From Gari tellinella (Eukaryota > Mollusca > Bivalvia > Cardiida > Psammobiidae), in contig OV277861.1 of the NCBI GenBank assembly GCA_922989275.2, forward strand, positions 41,480,623 to 41,544,622: a stretch of DNA of 64,000 nucleotides, read 5' to 3'. Below the pieces are notes generated by a model. It had not been told where the DNA came from, made no database searches, and worked only from the letters and a program-made list of their open reading frames with translations. A program made the position numbers and the translations under genes. Below, in pieces: positions 40,101-52,100 of this stretch (position 1 is the stretch's first letter; the number at the start of each line of letters is the position of its first letter).

Positions 40101-43100
40101 TCGCTCACCTGAGGTCATTGTGCCTTAGCTTAATAGGCAAGACAACATTTTAATATAGCTGTAAATGGAATTATCTTCCAGACAAAAAAAACATGACAAA
40201 TTGGAATAACTTAAAAAAATATTGTTGGCAGAGTTATGGCCCTTATCCATGACACTTCTTCTTATCAAGCTACATGTATTTCCATATGATTATTTATTGC
40301 GCACTCTGCTTTACTTTCAACCTGCTTTAAGTTATCATCTACTAAGATATAGATACTATTTCTTATATCTTACATGTTTATGACTATATAAAGTGGAATT
40401 ATTTTCTTTAGAGGAGGAATAAATTAAAGGCGTAAAAAGGCATATGTATGGGGTAATGGGTTAACATCAGTAGAACTGGAGTTATCTCCAAAGACAAGAA
40501 AATATGACACTGGGAAATATCTCAAAATTGACATTGACCTTTGTACGACATGACCCAAGTTATAAAGTTTCTAACTTTAACAAAGTTATGGCTAAGATTA
40601 AAGTTGTGGACTGACAGACAAACAAATGGACAAACAGACAAAAAAGCAGACAGACAAAAACAATATGCCCCCAACTGCAGGGGCATAAAAAATGTAGCAG
40701 ACAACTCCATATGCTACTGTTATAGTGAACCTCAGCTGACCTGAGTTCAGTTATGTAACTCTGCCAGTAGGAAATTTGGCTAGGGTCTAACTCTTATTAT
40801 GCTGAATTGCTGTCTGCTATACATATTTTGAATATTAAACATATGTATAAATATGGCAAAAGACATAATTACATAACTGTCAGTGGATCACTTCCAGACC
40901 CTGTTTCTCTAAGTATGAAACAGACTAAACCATTTATAAACTTTAGCAGACAACATGTTCAGCTAAGACCATCAGTTCAGTGGCTGAGGTCAAATACTGG
41001 GTAGAATTAGCAACTGCTCTGAAGGCTTACCCTTACCAGACTGAAATGATATCTGCTTAAAACCTACTGTATGCGAAAAGTGACAAAAAAAAGAATTTAG
41101 AACATGTTCAGTTGGTAAATGAGTACCAATAGTTTGGATCCAAATTAGATGCAGCATTATGTTGCATCTGATCTGGATCCAAAATGTTTGCAAATATTGG
41201 CTATTTGCCCTTAGTATATTAAGAGTAACTCAGGTAAAATACAGTTCTGCTTTTGCTTCATCAAAAATACTGTAAAACCTGCCTAGAGCAGCACTTAAAC
41301 TGCGCAGGGTGGCGTCAAGTGTGACCCTAGGGATTTCATTTTAACAAACTATAGAGAGATCGACCAGGAGATTCTACTGTAAAAATACCAAAGCTTAGGG
41401 CCTAGTAGTTTTTAGCAAGAAGATTTTTTAAATTTTTTTGCTTTTTTGCTTTTTCAAGCAGAGTTTTTGCTTTATCTCTTTCATTTAGACAACTTCTGTA
41501 GAGAAGCATCCAAGGAACATCATGAGCAGTTTGAATCCGCCCTACAATCCCCGGGTTCAGAGGAGATGTCGTTTGAAGTAAAAGTGAACGGACAGACGGA
41601 CAGACGGACAGACGGACAGACGTACTACGGACAATGAGCGGTCACAATAGCTCACCTTGAGCCTTCGGCTCAGGTGAGCTAAAAATCTTTATTCTAGCAG
41701 ATGGTAGCTCAAAGCAGGCTGAAAGTAAAGCAGAATGTGCCTTTAGGTGCATTCTGGTTTACTTTCAACTTGCATTAACTCTTTGAACCCTAGTCACGCA
41801 TATATGCCTCATTGCAAACAGTGTACATGTGTGTAGTTCACTTGTTCTATGCAAACAGTGTAGACTCTGATCAGAGGGCTCCTTAAGGAGCCCTCTTATC
41901 ATCTACACTGTTTTAACATTTTGACATATATTGTAAAAATCAACCCTAAAAGGTAAAAAATGGACTAGAATTGAAAACTAGAATTGTCCATTTCGGGTTT
42001 CAGGGAGGAAAGGGTTAAGTGATCACCCGTAGTCAATATGGAGTAAAGGGTTAACACAGGTTTGGCTGTACCTCTGGTGTAGTGAAAATCATATCATTTC
42101 TCAGCATCAATCACTACTTTTTGTCACAGTAATTTGAATTTCTAACAAATCCTCTTTTAATAGCATGCATTGGTAATGAAATTTAGAAACAAAACAGCGA
42201 TCACTGTTTGAATTACAATTTTCAAATACCGTAATGACCCTAAGAATTGGGAAAGACTAGCCTGAGCACATCTGGGAGCAATCTGATCCGGGTCTACACT
42301 GTTTGCCAATCAATTTGCATCTTTTGGACCAATTACTGTGTGATAAAAGCAATTAGTTTAAAATTTAGGATAATTACAGCAGTTGTACAGGGTGGCCCAA
42401 TTTTTAGGATTTTCACCTTAAGGCACGTACATTCTGCTTTACTTTCAACCTGTTTAAAGTAGTCACGTTTCATCTGTTGTAGTTTACTAAACCTGACTAA
42501 TTGTTATTTTACATATTTCTATACTATAATATGATCCTGATCCTGATCTGGTTCAAAGTTTATACTGCTAACAATTTCATCTAGATCCACACTGCTTGCA
42601 GGCTACCACAACTTTGCCAACAATTAATCCCTAGATTGTTTACAGTATTGAAGACTGATGGTTGCTTAAAGCAAACTGGAATTAAAGCAGAATGATCCTT
42701 AACCCATCACCCCATAGCCTGATATTAGTTTTGAAAATAGGTGACCACTTAAAGCAGGTTGAAAATAAAGCAAAATGTGCCTTTTGGCACATTCTGCTTT
42801 ACTTTCAGTCTGCTTGAAGCTATCATCTGCTAGAATATAGAAAATAATTCTTATCGTACATACACTCATAACTGTATAAATTGGAGCTCTTTTCCTCAGT
42901 TGAGGAATAAATTAAAGGTGTAAAAAGGTGTATTTATGGATTAATGGGTTAAGGAGCATTCTGCTTTACTTTCAGCCTTCTTTATGTTACCATTTGCTAG
43001 GGTACAGGATATAATTATATCTAATAATTTTGCATATTTAGGGCTGAAAATGAAATGGGTTAACCCTTTGAACCCTAGTCCCGCAAATAGACGTCCTTTC

Positions 43101-46100
43101 CAAACAGTGTACATGTGAATAGTACACTTGTCCTATGCAAACAGTGAAGACCCAGATCAGATGGCTCCGAAAGGAGCCCTCTGATCAGGGTTTTCCCTGT
43201 TTGTCATAATGCCAAACAGTGACAAAAACAACCCTTAAAAGTCAGAAATGGACTAGACTAAAATGGAAACTGGAATTGTCCATTTAAAGTTTTAGGGAGG
43301 AAAGAGTAAAAGGGCATTTCCATGGAGTAATGGTATAAAAGCTGAAAATGGACATGAAAATGAAAACTGGAACATAGAACTTCAGTTCCAATTTGACTGT
43401 CAATCACAAAGTCCCAAATGTCTCAGAAACCATGGTGACCTTTCTCCCAGTTCTAATTGGGATTAAAAAAATGACAAAACAAGGTTACCAAATCATTAGG
43501 AATATTTGCACCAATTTCAAAGTGAAATTGTGCTGTCAATCTAAGCAGAAGGGATTAAAACCCTTTGCATGCTAATTGCAACTTTGAATTGTGTAAACAG
43601 TTTAGCGCCAGATCAGAAGCAAAATCTGATGTATGATCAGGACCACAACCTTTTGACTATCAAGTTCAGCTTAGCAAAATTAATGGTATTAAAACAATTG
43701 CAGATGGCAGCTCTAAAGCAGACAGTACTGGTACAATGTACATGTACATTGTAGAAGATCAGGGCTCCAGATAAGGGGGGTATTTCAGAAAATAAAATCT
43801 TTATTTCTGCATTAAACCCTATGATGTCATACTCATTAGATTTGTCTCGAAGAGACGATTCTAATGAGTAGTAATTAACACCATAGGATTTGGTGTTGAA
43901 ATGATTTGAGAAAATGTTGGATTTGTTCAGTTAACTCCCTCTTATCTGGAGCCCTGGTAGAAGACTATATAAGGGTTAAAATGGCTCAGCCAATCAGATT
44001 ACTGGATAATGCAGCCAATAAAAGAGACCATAGTGCCAAGCTAAAATAATTGATTGGAATGAAAACAATTCTAACATGGTCATGATAGCATTTGAAAACT
44101 TTCTGCCAAGTTTGGAATCGATTGTTTTAATTGGGTTGTAAGATTAAGTTAAAACTACTGAATTAATAATGCATGAAAGCCAATGCAAACTTTAACCCTT
44201 TACTCCATGGATATGCATTTTAACACATTTAATTTACTCCGCCACTGAAGAAAATAGTTGCATTTTATATAGTTATGAATGATTGAAAAAGTTTCTATAT
44301 CCTAGCAGATGGTAGCTTAAAGGAGGCTGAAAGTAAAGCAGAATGCGCCTTAAGGCGCATTCTGCTTTACTTTCAACCTGCTTTAAGTGATCATCTGTCT
44401 TCAAAATTACCTTAAGGTAAAGGGTTAAAACACAGACATGAAGTTTTGAGACAAACTGAAACAGGTCAGTAACAGACAGGTGACCTAAAATGACACATCT
44501 CTTAACCCATTGCCTAATAAATACACGTTTTTCGGCGGAGCTGTCTGGTTTCTATTTAGCCACACTTTCTGTTTGGCCACACATTTCAACCAATTATATT
44601 TGATCAGAAATTTAGACTTGAGAGCACCTGTTGAAACTGAATAGTCTGATTGGATAGTAGCCAGGGCTCCAGATAAGGGAATTATTTCAAAACTTAAAAT
44701 CTTTATTTGTGCATTAAACCCTGTGATGTCACTAAATATTTGAATTGTCTCTTTGAGACAATCAAAATGAGTGGTAACACCATAGGGTTTGGTGCTGAAA
44801 TGAGTGAATAAATGTGATTTGTTTAGTTTACTCCCTCTTATCTGGAGCCCTGTAGGCTGGTCTATGTCCAATTACAGTTTTCCCAGATATGGCTGTGAGT
44901 GTAAAATTTAGAGACACAGACCAGACTGTTTACTACACTGGGGGCTGATGCAATTTAAGATGACATCTGAAATACAGAGGAAGCTAGGTGTTTTGTAATT
45001 TGTTTTAATTGTTAACTATTTGTACACATTTACCATACATTAAAAGCAATATTAAATATAAATGGCCTCAAGTGAGTTAAACACAATTGTGTGGTTTCAT
45101 CATTATTTACAAGAGTGAAGTAGAGCAGACTGTTGTATCTGTACATTTTGTGTATGCTATAGTTTGTTTCAAGAAACTCTATGAATGAAGTTTGATACAT
45201 AGAACAATAGATTAATGTGAGGATCTCCTACCAGTAGATAGGATATGAGTTAAATTATTGTTTTGTTTTGCATTTCTGTACATGATAGTTTTGCATTTTA
45301 AATAAAAGTTACTGTTTCAATTGTATACTTTTATTTTTTGCTTTTCAATCTTTGAAAACCTCAATTTCATTCAATTTTGCACACCCATCTATATAGCCTT
45401 AGTTCAACCACTCATTCCGCCGAATATCTTTTTTAAAGATATTTCTTGTTATGCCTCTAGTTATTGCTCCACAAGGTAAAGTATAGTACCCACCTACAGA
45501 GAACTAAACTGAACACGAAACATAGAAGGCATTTGCAATACCTTTCCAGATGGTGGTTAAATATTCTGCATTACTTTTCACCTGCTTTAAGTGGCAACCT
45601 ATCTTCAAAACTAGAAACAGGTTATGGGTAAAGGGGTTACAAAGGCTATTTAATAGAACAAGAACACTGAAATTGACACACAGGCAAACAAATGTTGTTC
45701 TTAATTGTTTGAATAACTTGGCAAACTTGAAACCATGGGATAAAAGAAAGGTTAACTATTGAGCATTTATCTGAGTAGAATCACGAAAAAGAATTTCTAT
45801 GACGATTACATAAAAACATCAAAGGTGTTCTATAAGGGGAAAGGATTAACTGATTTCATATTGTCAACAGTTCACAGATGTTGTTTATATCTTACTCAGG
45901 GCTACAGAAAAGAGTGCGTAAACTACTAATTTCCAACCGTTCCTCCTTTATTCCTAAATCAAACCCTATTTCGTGACTACTCATTAAAATCGTCACAAAG
46001 TGACGATTCTAATGAGTAGTAACATCATAGGAATTGGTGGAGGCATAATAATTTAAGTTTTTGAAATGACCATTCACCTTAGCTGAACAGGGCTCCAGGT

Positions 46101-49100
46101 AAGGGGAGTATTTCAAAAACTAAAATCTTTATTTTTGCTCAAAACCCTATGGTGTCACTACTCATTAGAATTGTCTCTCCGAGACAATTCTAATGAGTAG
46201 TAACACCATAGGATTTGGTGCTGAAATAAGTGAGAAAACGTTGTATTTGTTCAGTTTATTGCCCTGTCTAGCGGCCAGTGCTTACCTGTGATACAGAGGA
46301 GATGTTTTTGATAAGTGGAGTTTTTCAAAAACTAAAATATTTTGTTCTGCTTTAGACCCTATGGTGTAACTACTCATTAGAATCGTCTGTTCGAGACGAT
46401 TCTATTGAGTAGTAACACCATAGGATTTGGTGCTGAGAAAATGTTGGATTTGTTCAGTTTATTCCCTCTTATCTGGAGCCCTGTCTGGAGCCCAGTGCTT
46501 ACCTGTGATACAGAGGAGATGTTCTTAAACTTCTTCTCAATGATTGGCAACTTCCTGTCTGGACTGATAAGGGCAATCTCAGACCCACCAATTCTAAACA
46601 GCATTGTTCTATTGGTTGATTTGATCACTGTGTTGTTATGAGAGTTCTGATGACTGTTGTTATCTATTTCACCTTCACCCTCGGGTATGTGACCGTCCGG
46701 GTGGCTTGACTGAAGACCAGTAAACATGTCCTTCAGGTGATCGCCTGAATTACTGTGGGGTATTGTGTCTGTTATATTCTCCGCTGAGCTGTGACTGTCA
46801 CTAAGGTGATCTGAGCTTCCATCATGACCTTGACCTTTATCACCGTGGTCACTAGATGTACTTTTATGAACATCATCGTTACTTCCTGTGGGAGAATCAT
46901 TATGAAGCTCTGCACCCTTGAATATTTTGGCCTGGGAAATCTTTTGCAGTTCGTTTTCTTTCACAAGTTTGTCGTCCAACAATGTTGGCAAACTTTTAAC
47001 ACTTGTGTCACTTTTGTGTCGTCGACGGTTGGACCCATCTTGTTTGCTAGTGTTATATTTTTCGATCTCTTTCGCTTCGAGTCTCATCACAAGATCGTCA
47101 ACATGGTTAGAAAATATCTTTTTGCCTTTCACCTTTGCCCTTCCCACGTACATGACTTCATAGCAAGCCTTAACATCATCGGGTTCTCGGTTATCAATCT
47201 CATCAAACAGATCTCTCTGAGTAGCACCACGGATACACTTGAACAGTTCAGGTACCTGAAAGTAAAACAAACAAACTTAAATATGATCGGCAATCAGGGA
47301 CAAATTCTTAAAACTTAACTCTTTGCATGTTGGGTATTTTTTTTCGTCTGCCAAATTTGTCTTCTGCAACTGTTTCTTTTTCTTTTCAAAACAGGGTAAG
47401 AGTGTCAAAAAGTTTGGATCCTGATGAGACCCCGTGTTATGCTGCGTCTCCTCAGGATCCAAACTGTTTGAAAAGATAATCACGAATCCGCCACTAGAGT
47501 GCAAAGAGTTAACTTTGTTATATCTATACAGCAATGCATGTGTTAGGATTACCCCACGCATACGTTTTTTTACGGATCTAATTCAGACATATTTATGGGT
47601 TAATGGGTTAAAGAAGCAAGATCTTTGGTCTTGCTTCAATTTTCAGGTTTGGCTTCTTGGGAAGCAAGTCCTTTTCAACCTGCTTTAAAGACATTACATG
47701 ACCAAGCTTGGGTGGTAACACCTATCACCGTAGAATGTTTGAGTCAAAGCATGGAGCCCATGCACTAACTCGGCTAACGTCTAGGCAAAAATTCATTCAG
47801 GCGTCTCATGTGAGGCCCACACCTAATATTTTATAGCTTTGTTAGTAAAACCCATTGAAAAACCTATTGAGATCTATTATGTAAGGGCCTCTATTCAAAC
47901 CCTCAGATGACTGAGCCGTTATTGTCTCATTTTTCTCGTGCTCTATATCCGTATACCTGTATTTTGACACCTAGTGAGAACAATGGAGGGGGAATCAATG
48001 AATGGACTGCTTAATGTCTTTAAGTGGTTACTTGTCTTCAAAACTAGAAACAGGCTATGGGGTAATGCGTTAAAGATGCATGCTATTTATCTTTTAACCT
48101 AGATATATTTGCTAAGTGAGCTAGCTACCATCATTGTATATTCAAAGAATTCTAGTCCATGAGATGATATGTTTAAACTGATCATATCAACACTGAAGGG
48201 ATTGTTTGCCAGTCAATATGCTAATTTCTAATGCCAACAATAAACATACTACATGTATTACAGCTCTTCCCACCAAATCTAACATCAACTTAACCCATTA
48301 CCCCATAGACTATTTCTAAGTTTTGAAGACAGGTAATCATTTAAAGCAGGTTAAAAGTAAAGCAGAATGCGCCTTAAGGCACATTCTGCTTTACTTTCAG
48401 CCTGTTTTAAGCTACAATCTGCTAGAACATAAAATATATTTCTTGTTGGCCATAAATTGGAACTATTTTCTTCAGTGCATGAATATATGAAAAGCATAAA
48501 AGGCTAATTTATGGGATATAATGGGTTTAGCTAAAGTACAAGAACTGTTAACCCATTACCCCATAAATACGCCTTTTTATCCCTTTCATTATAGTTCCAC
48601 TTCATACAGTCATGAATATGTTCTATAAGTAATATTCTTTGTATTCTAGCAGAAGGTAGTTTAAAGCAGATTGGAAGTAAAGCAGAATGCACCTTAAAGA
48701 CATTAAGCCAGTATATATTCATTGATTCCCCCTCCATTGTTCCCACTAGGTGTCAAATTTTACTGTGAAGCATGGGAAGCGTGCGCTCAGCCAATGTCAG
48801 CAATCTCAAGTTTTCTATAGAGGCCCTCACATGCTCACACTCAATGGGTTTTTCAATGGGTTTTACAAACCCAACTATCCTATTATAGGTATGGGCCTCA
48901 CATGAAACGGCTGACTGATTCTTTGCCTAGACATCTGTACGGTATTGTAACAGTAAAAGCATGCTATTCATGATTTAATCCTAACTTTTTTCAGACTAGG
49001 TGTTACCACCCAAGCTTGGTCATGTAATGTCTTTAAGGTGCATTCTGCTTTACTTTCAACTTGCTTTTAGCAGTCAATTGTCTTCAAAACTAGAAACAGG

Positions 49101-52100
49101 CTATGGGGTAATGGGTAAAACATGCATCAAGTTGCCAATTTTTAAAGAGGTGCATCCAGGAATCAGGATACCTCTTAAGATATCAGATTCTAACCACTAA
49201 ATGCAGGACAAAGGTAAAGCAGAAAGCTCCTAAAGAAGCTTTCTGCTTTACTTTTGAAGTCCTGCAATAAGTTGCCACTTGTATTAAGGGTGTTCAATTT
49301 ATAATCTTTGGAGTTGTGCAGACTTAACAAAAGTTTGACTTTAATTGAATGTTTTCTTTAAAGAGGAATTCTCCATTAAACAAACACAATTAACTCTCAT
49401 GGAATTCTTTCAAGGCAGCATAATACCATGCTGTGCTGATATTGCATACAGTGTTGTGCCTAGGCTGCGGCATTGCGGGAATCCCGCATTTTTTTCACGA
49501 TTGTCCTTTAAAAATTCGTCTTGCGCGGGCATATGGATGCGCCGTGAAAAAATCGCATTTTCGGCAATTTCCACTAGTTTCATTCCGACTCAATTCCGGA
49601 GAATAGAGAGATCACAAAGGGAGATTAATCTCAGTATTGAAAATAGACTGTGCGCGTATAATTTACGTGAAGAATATCGGCATATAGAATCGGTATGTAA
49701 ACCACTCTGTTCCGCTTTGTGATAATGGCGTCGAAACGATGCGCTCGACAGAATTTCTTTCCGATTAAAATAGAAAACTAGTAGACGATGCTTCGTTTAA
49801 ACAAAGTGTTGAGGAAACTCCTTCAACATCATCTGAACCAAGACAATCGCTACCACATATTTAAACAAGGGCCACTATGGCCCTAAATCGCTCACCTGGT
49901 ACACCATGGCAAACTTGACCTATAGTGACCTAGATTATAAATGGACATGACCAACAATCAACCTTTAGTCTGAGTGTAAACAAGATGTTCCTATGATTTG
50001 ACCTAGTGACCTAGTTTTTGACCGGACATGACCCATATTCAAACCTGACCTAGATATCAATGAGACAAACATTCTGACCAAGTTTCATCAAGATCCAATA
50101 ATATTTGTAGCCTCTAGAGTGTTAACAAGATTTTTCTATGATTTAACCTAGTGACCTAGTTTTTGACCAGACATGACCCATGTTCAAACTTGACCTATAT
50201 ATAAATGAGACAAACATTTTGACCAAGTTTCATCAAGATCCAATGAGATTTGTAGCCTCTAGAGTGTTAACAAGATTTTTCTATAATTTGACCTAGTGAC
50301 CTAGTTTTTGACCTAACATGACCCATATTCAAACTTGACCTAGATATCAATGAGACAAACATTCATACCAAGTTTCATCAATATCCAATGAGATGTGTAG
50401 CCTCTAGAGTGTTAACAAGATTTTTCTATGATTTGACCTAGTGACCTAGTTTTTGACCGGACATGACCCACATTTGAACTTGACCTAGATATTAATGGGA
50501 CAAACATTCTGACCAAGTTTCATCAAGATCCTATTAAAGTTGTAGCCTCTAGAGTGTTAACAAGGTTTTTCTATGATTTGACCTAGTGACCTAGTTTTTG
50601 ACCCAACATGACCCACATTCGAACTTGGCCTAGATTTCTACTAGACAAACATTGTGATCAAGTTTCATGAAGATCCAATAAGATTTGTAGCCGGTAGAGT
50701 GTTAACGAAAAATTGTGAACAGACAGACGGACAGACGACGGACATCCAGCGATCCTAAAAGCTCACCTTGGCACTTCGTGCCAGGTGAGCTAAAAAAACA
50801 AAAATCAAATTTCCCATCGTGTAAACAGCCTTATAGGACTCTACGATACGAGATACAGAGACAGTTAAAGACCGTAAACTGTATTCTAATTACAAGAGGG
50901 CCATGGCCCTTAATTCGCTCACCTGAGGACATTGAAGTTTGTACCTAAGTTGACTGGGCAAGACAACATTTTAATATAACTATAAATGGAGTTATCTTCC
51001 AGACAAGAAAACATGACAAAAGTGAATTTTGTTGCCAAGCTTATGACCCTTATCCATGACACATCCTCTTATCAAGCTATTTCCATTTCCAATAAATGAT
51101 AATTATTTCACTAGCGTCAACAGAACTGGAATTATTTTCCTGACAATAAAATATGACAAAGGGGAAAAACTAAATATTGCTGCCCTTGTGCATGGCATTT
51201 TCTCTCATCAGTTTCTTTCCATACATAAAATTTCATTACAATAGCATCAGTAGAACTGAAGTTGTCTTCTTGACAAGAAAATATCACAAAGGGAAATAAC
51301 TCAAAAAACAATGATGTCAGAGTTATGGCCTTTGCAAATGGCACTTCCTCTCATCAGGCTCTTTCCAAATAGGCAATTTCATTTTACCCATTACCCCATA
51401 GCATGTTTCTAATTTTGAAAATAGGTGGCCACCTAAAGCAGGTTGAAAGTAAAGCAGAATGTGTCTTAACCCTTAGCCTGCCACTCACGACTATAGCTTT
51501 ATATGCAAACAGCTTGGATCCGGATTAGACGCCGAGTAACTCGGCGTCTCATCCGGATCCAAGCTGTTTGACACTCGGACAACATTTTCAGCAATTTTGA
51601 GCAACTTTGAAGCACTTTGAAACTTGAAGCAGACGAGAAATATAGCAGACGACAATTTATTTGGCGGGCTAAGGGTTAATGCACACTTTGCTTTACTTTT
51701 GCATCTTACATTTTCATGACTGTTTAAAGTGGAATTATTGAAAAGACATACAGATAACTCTGACAAAACCAATATTAAACATATGTATAAATATGGCATA
51801 AGACATAATTACATAACTGTCAGTGGATCACTTCCAGATCCTGTTTCTCTAAGTATGAATCAGACTGAACCATATCTAAACTTTAGCAGACAACATGTTC
51901 AGCTGATCATGACCAGTTCTGTGATACCCACTACCAGTTCAGAGTTGCATAATATTTGACCTCAGTGGCTAGAATGCTTGGGCTTACCCTTACCAGACTG
52001 AAATGATGTCTGCTTAAAACCTACTGTATGTGAAAAGTGTACAAAAAAACAATTTAGAAACTGTTAAGTTGGTAAATGAGTGGCAAATAGGTTGGATCCA

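Larger units (their letters stand above)
39967..42054 (+). mobile_element. PBM1 host copy split by pearl-B and by PBM2
   Basis: Three pieces of one PBM1: 39967-40076 (left end to GGTATTAAAAGAAA), 41686-41778 (CTTTATTCTAGCAGATGG to TTTCAACTTGCATTAA) and 42015-42054 (TTAAGTGATCACC to GGAGTAAAGGGTTAA). Together they rebuild the family layout in order. Confidence 0.8.
38484..46502 (-). other. Intron 2
   Basis: Repeats listed separately. Not recognised: 38486-38600, 39078-39684 (with a GC-rich GAGAGGGCGGGAC / GGGGAGGCGGGGC pair near 39150), 42055-42650, 43311-43750, 45333-45540 and 45650-45890. Confidence 0.75.

Noticed and set aside
46824..47318. 164-codon plus-strand frame opposite exon 2
   Set aside because: Shadow of the minus-strand coding exon, which has homology, splice sites and phase.
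49345..49722. 125-codon plus-strand frame
   Set aside because: Spans the left end of the hAT-like element and host sequence; no known domain and the element's more plausible frame starts at 49725.
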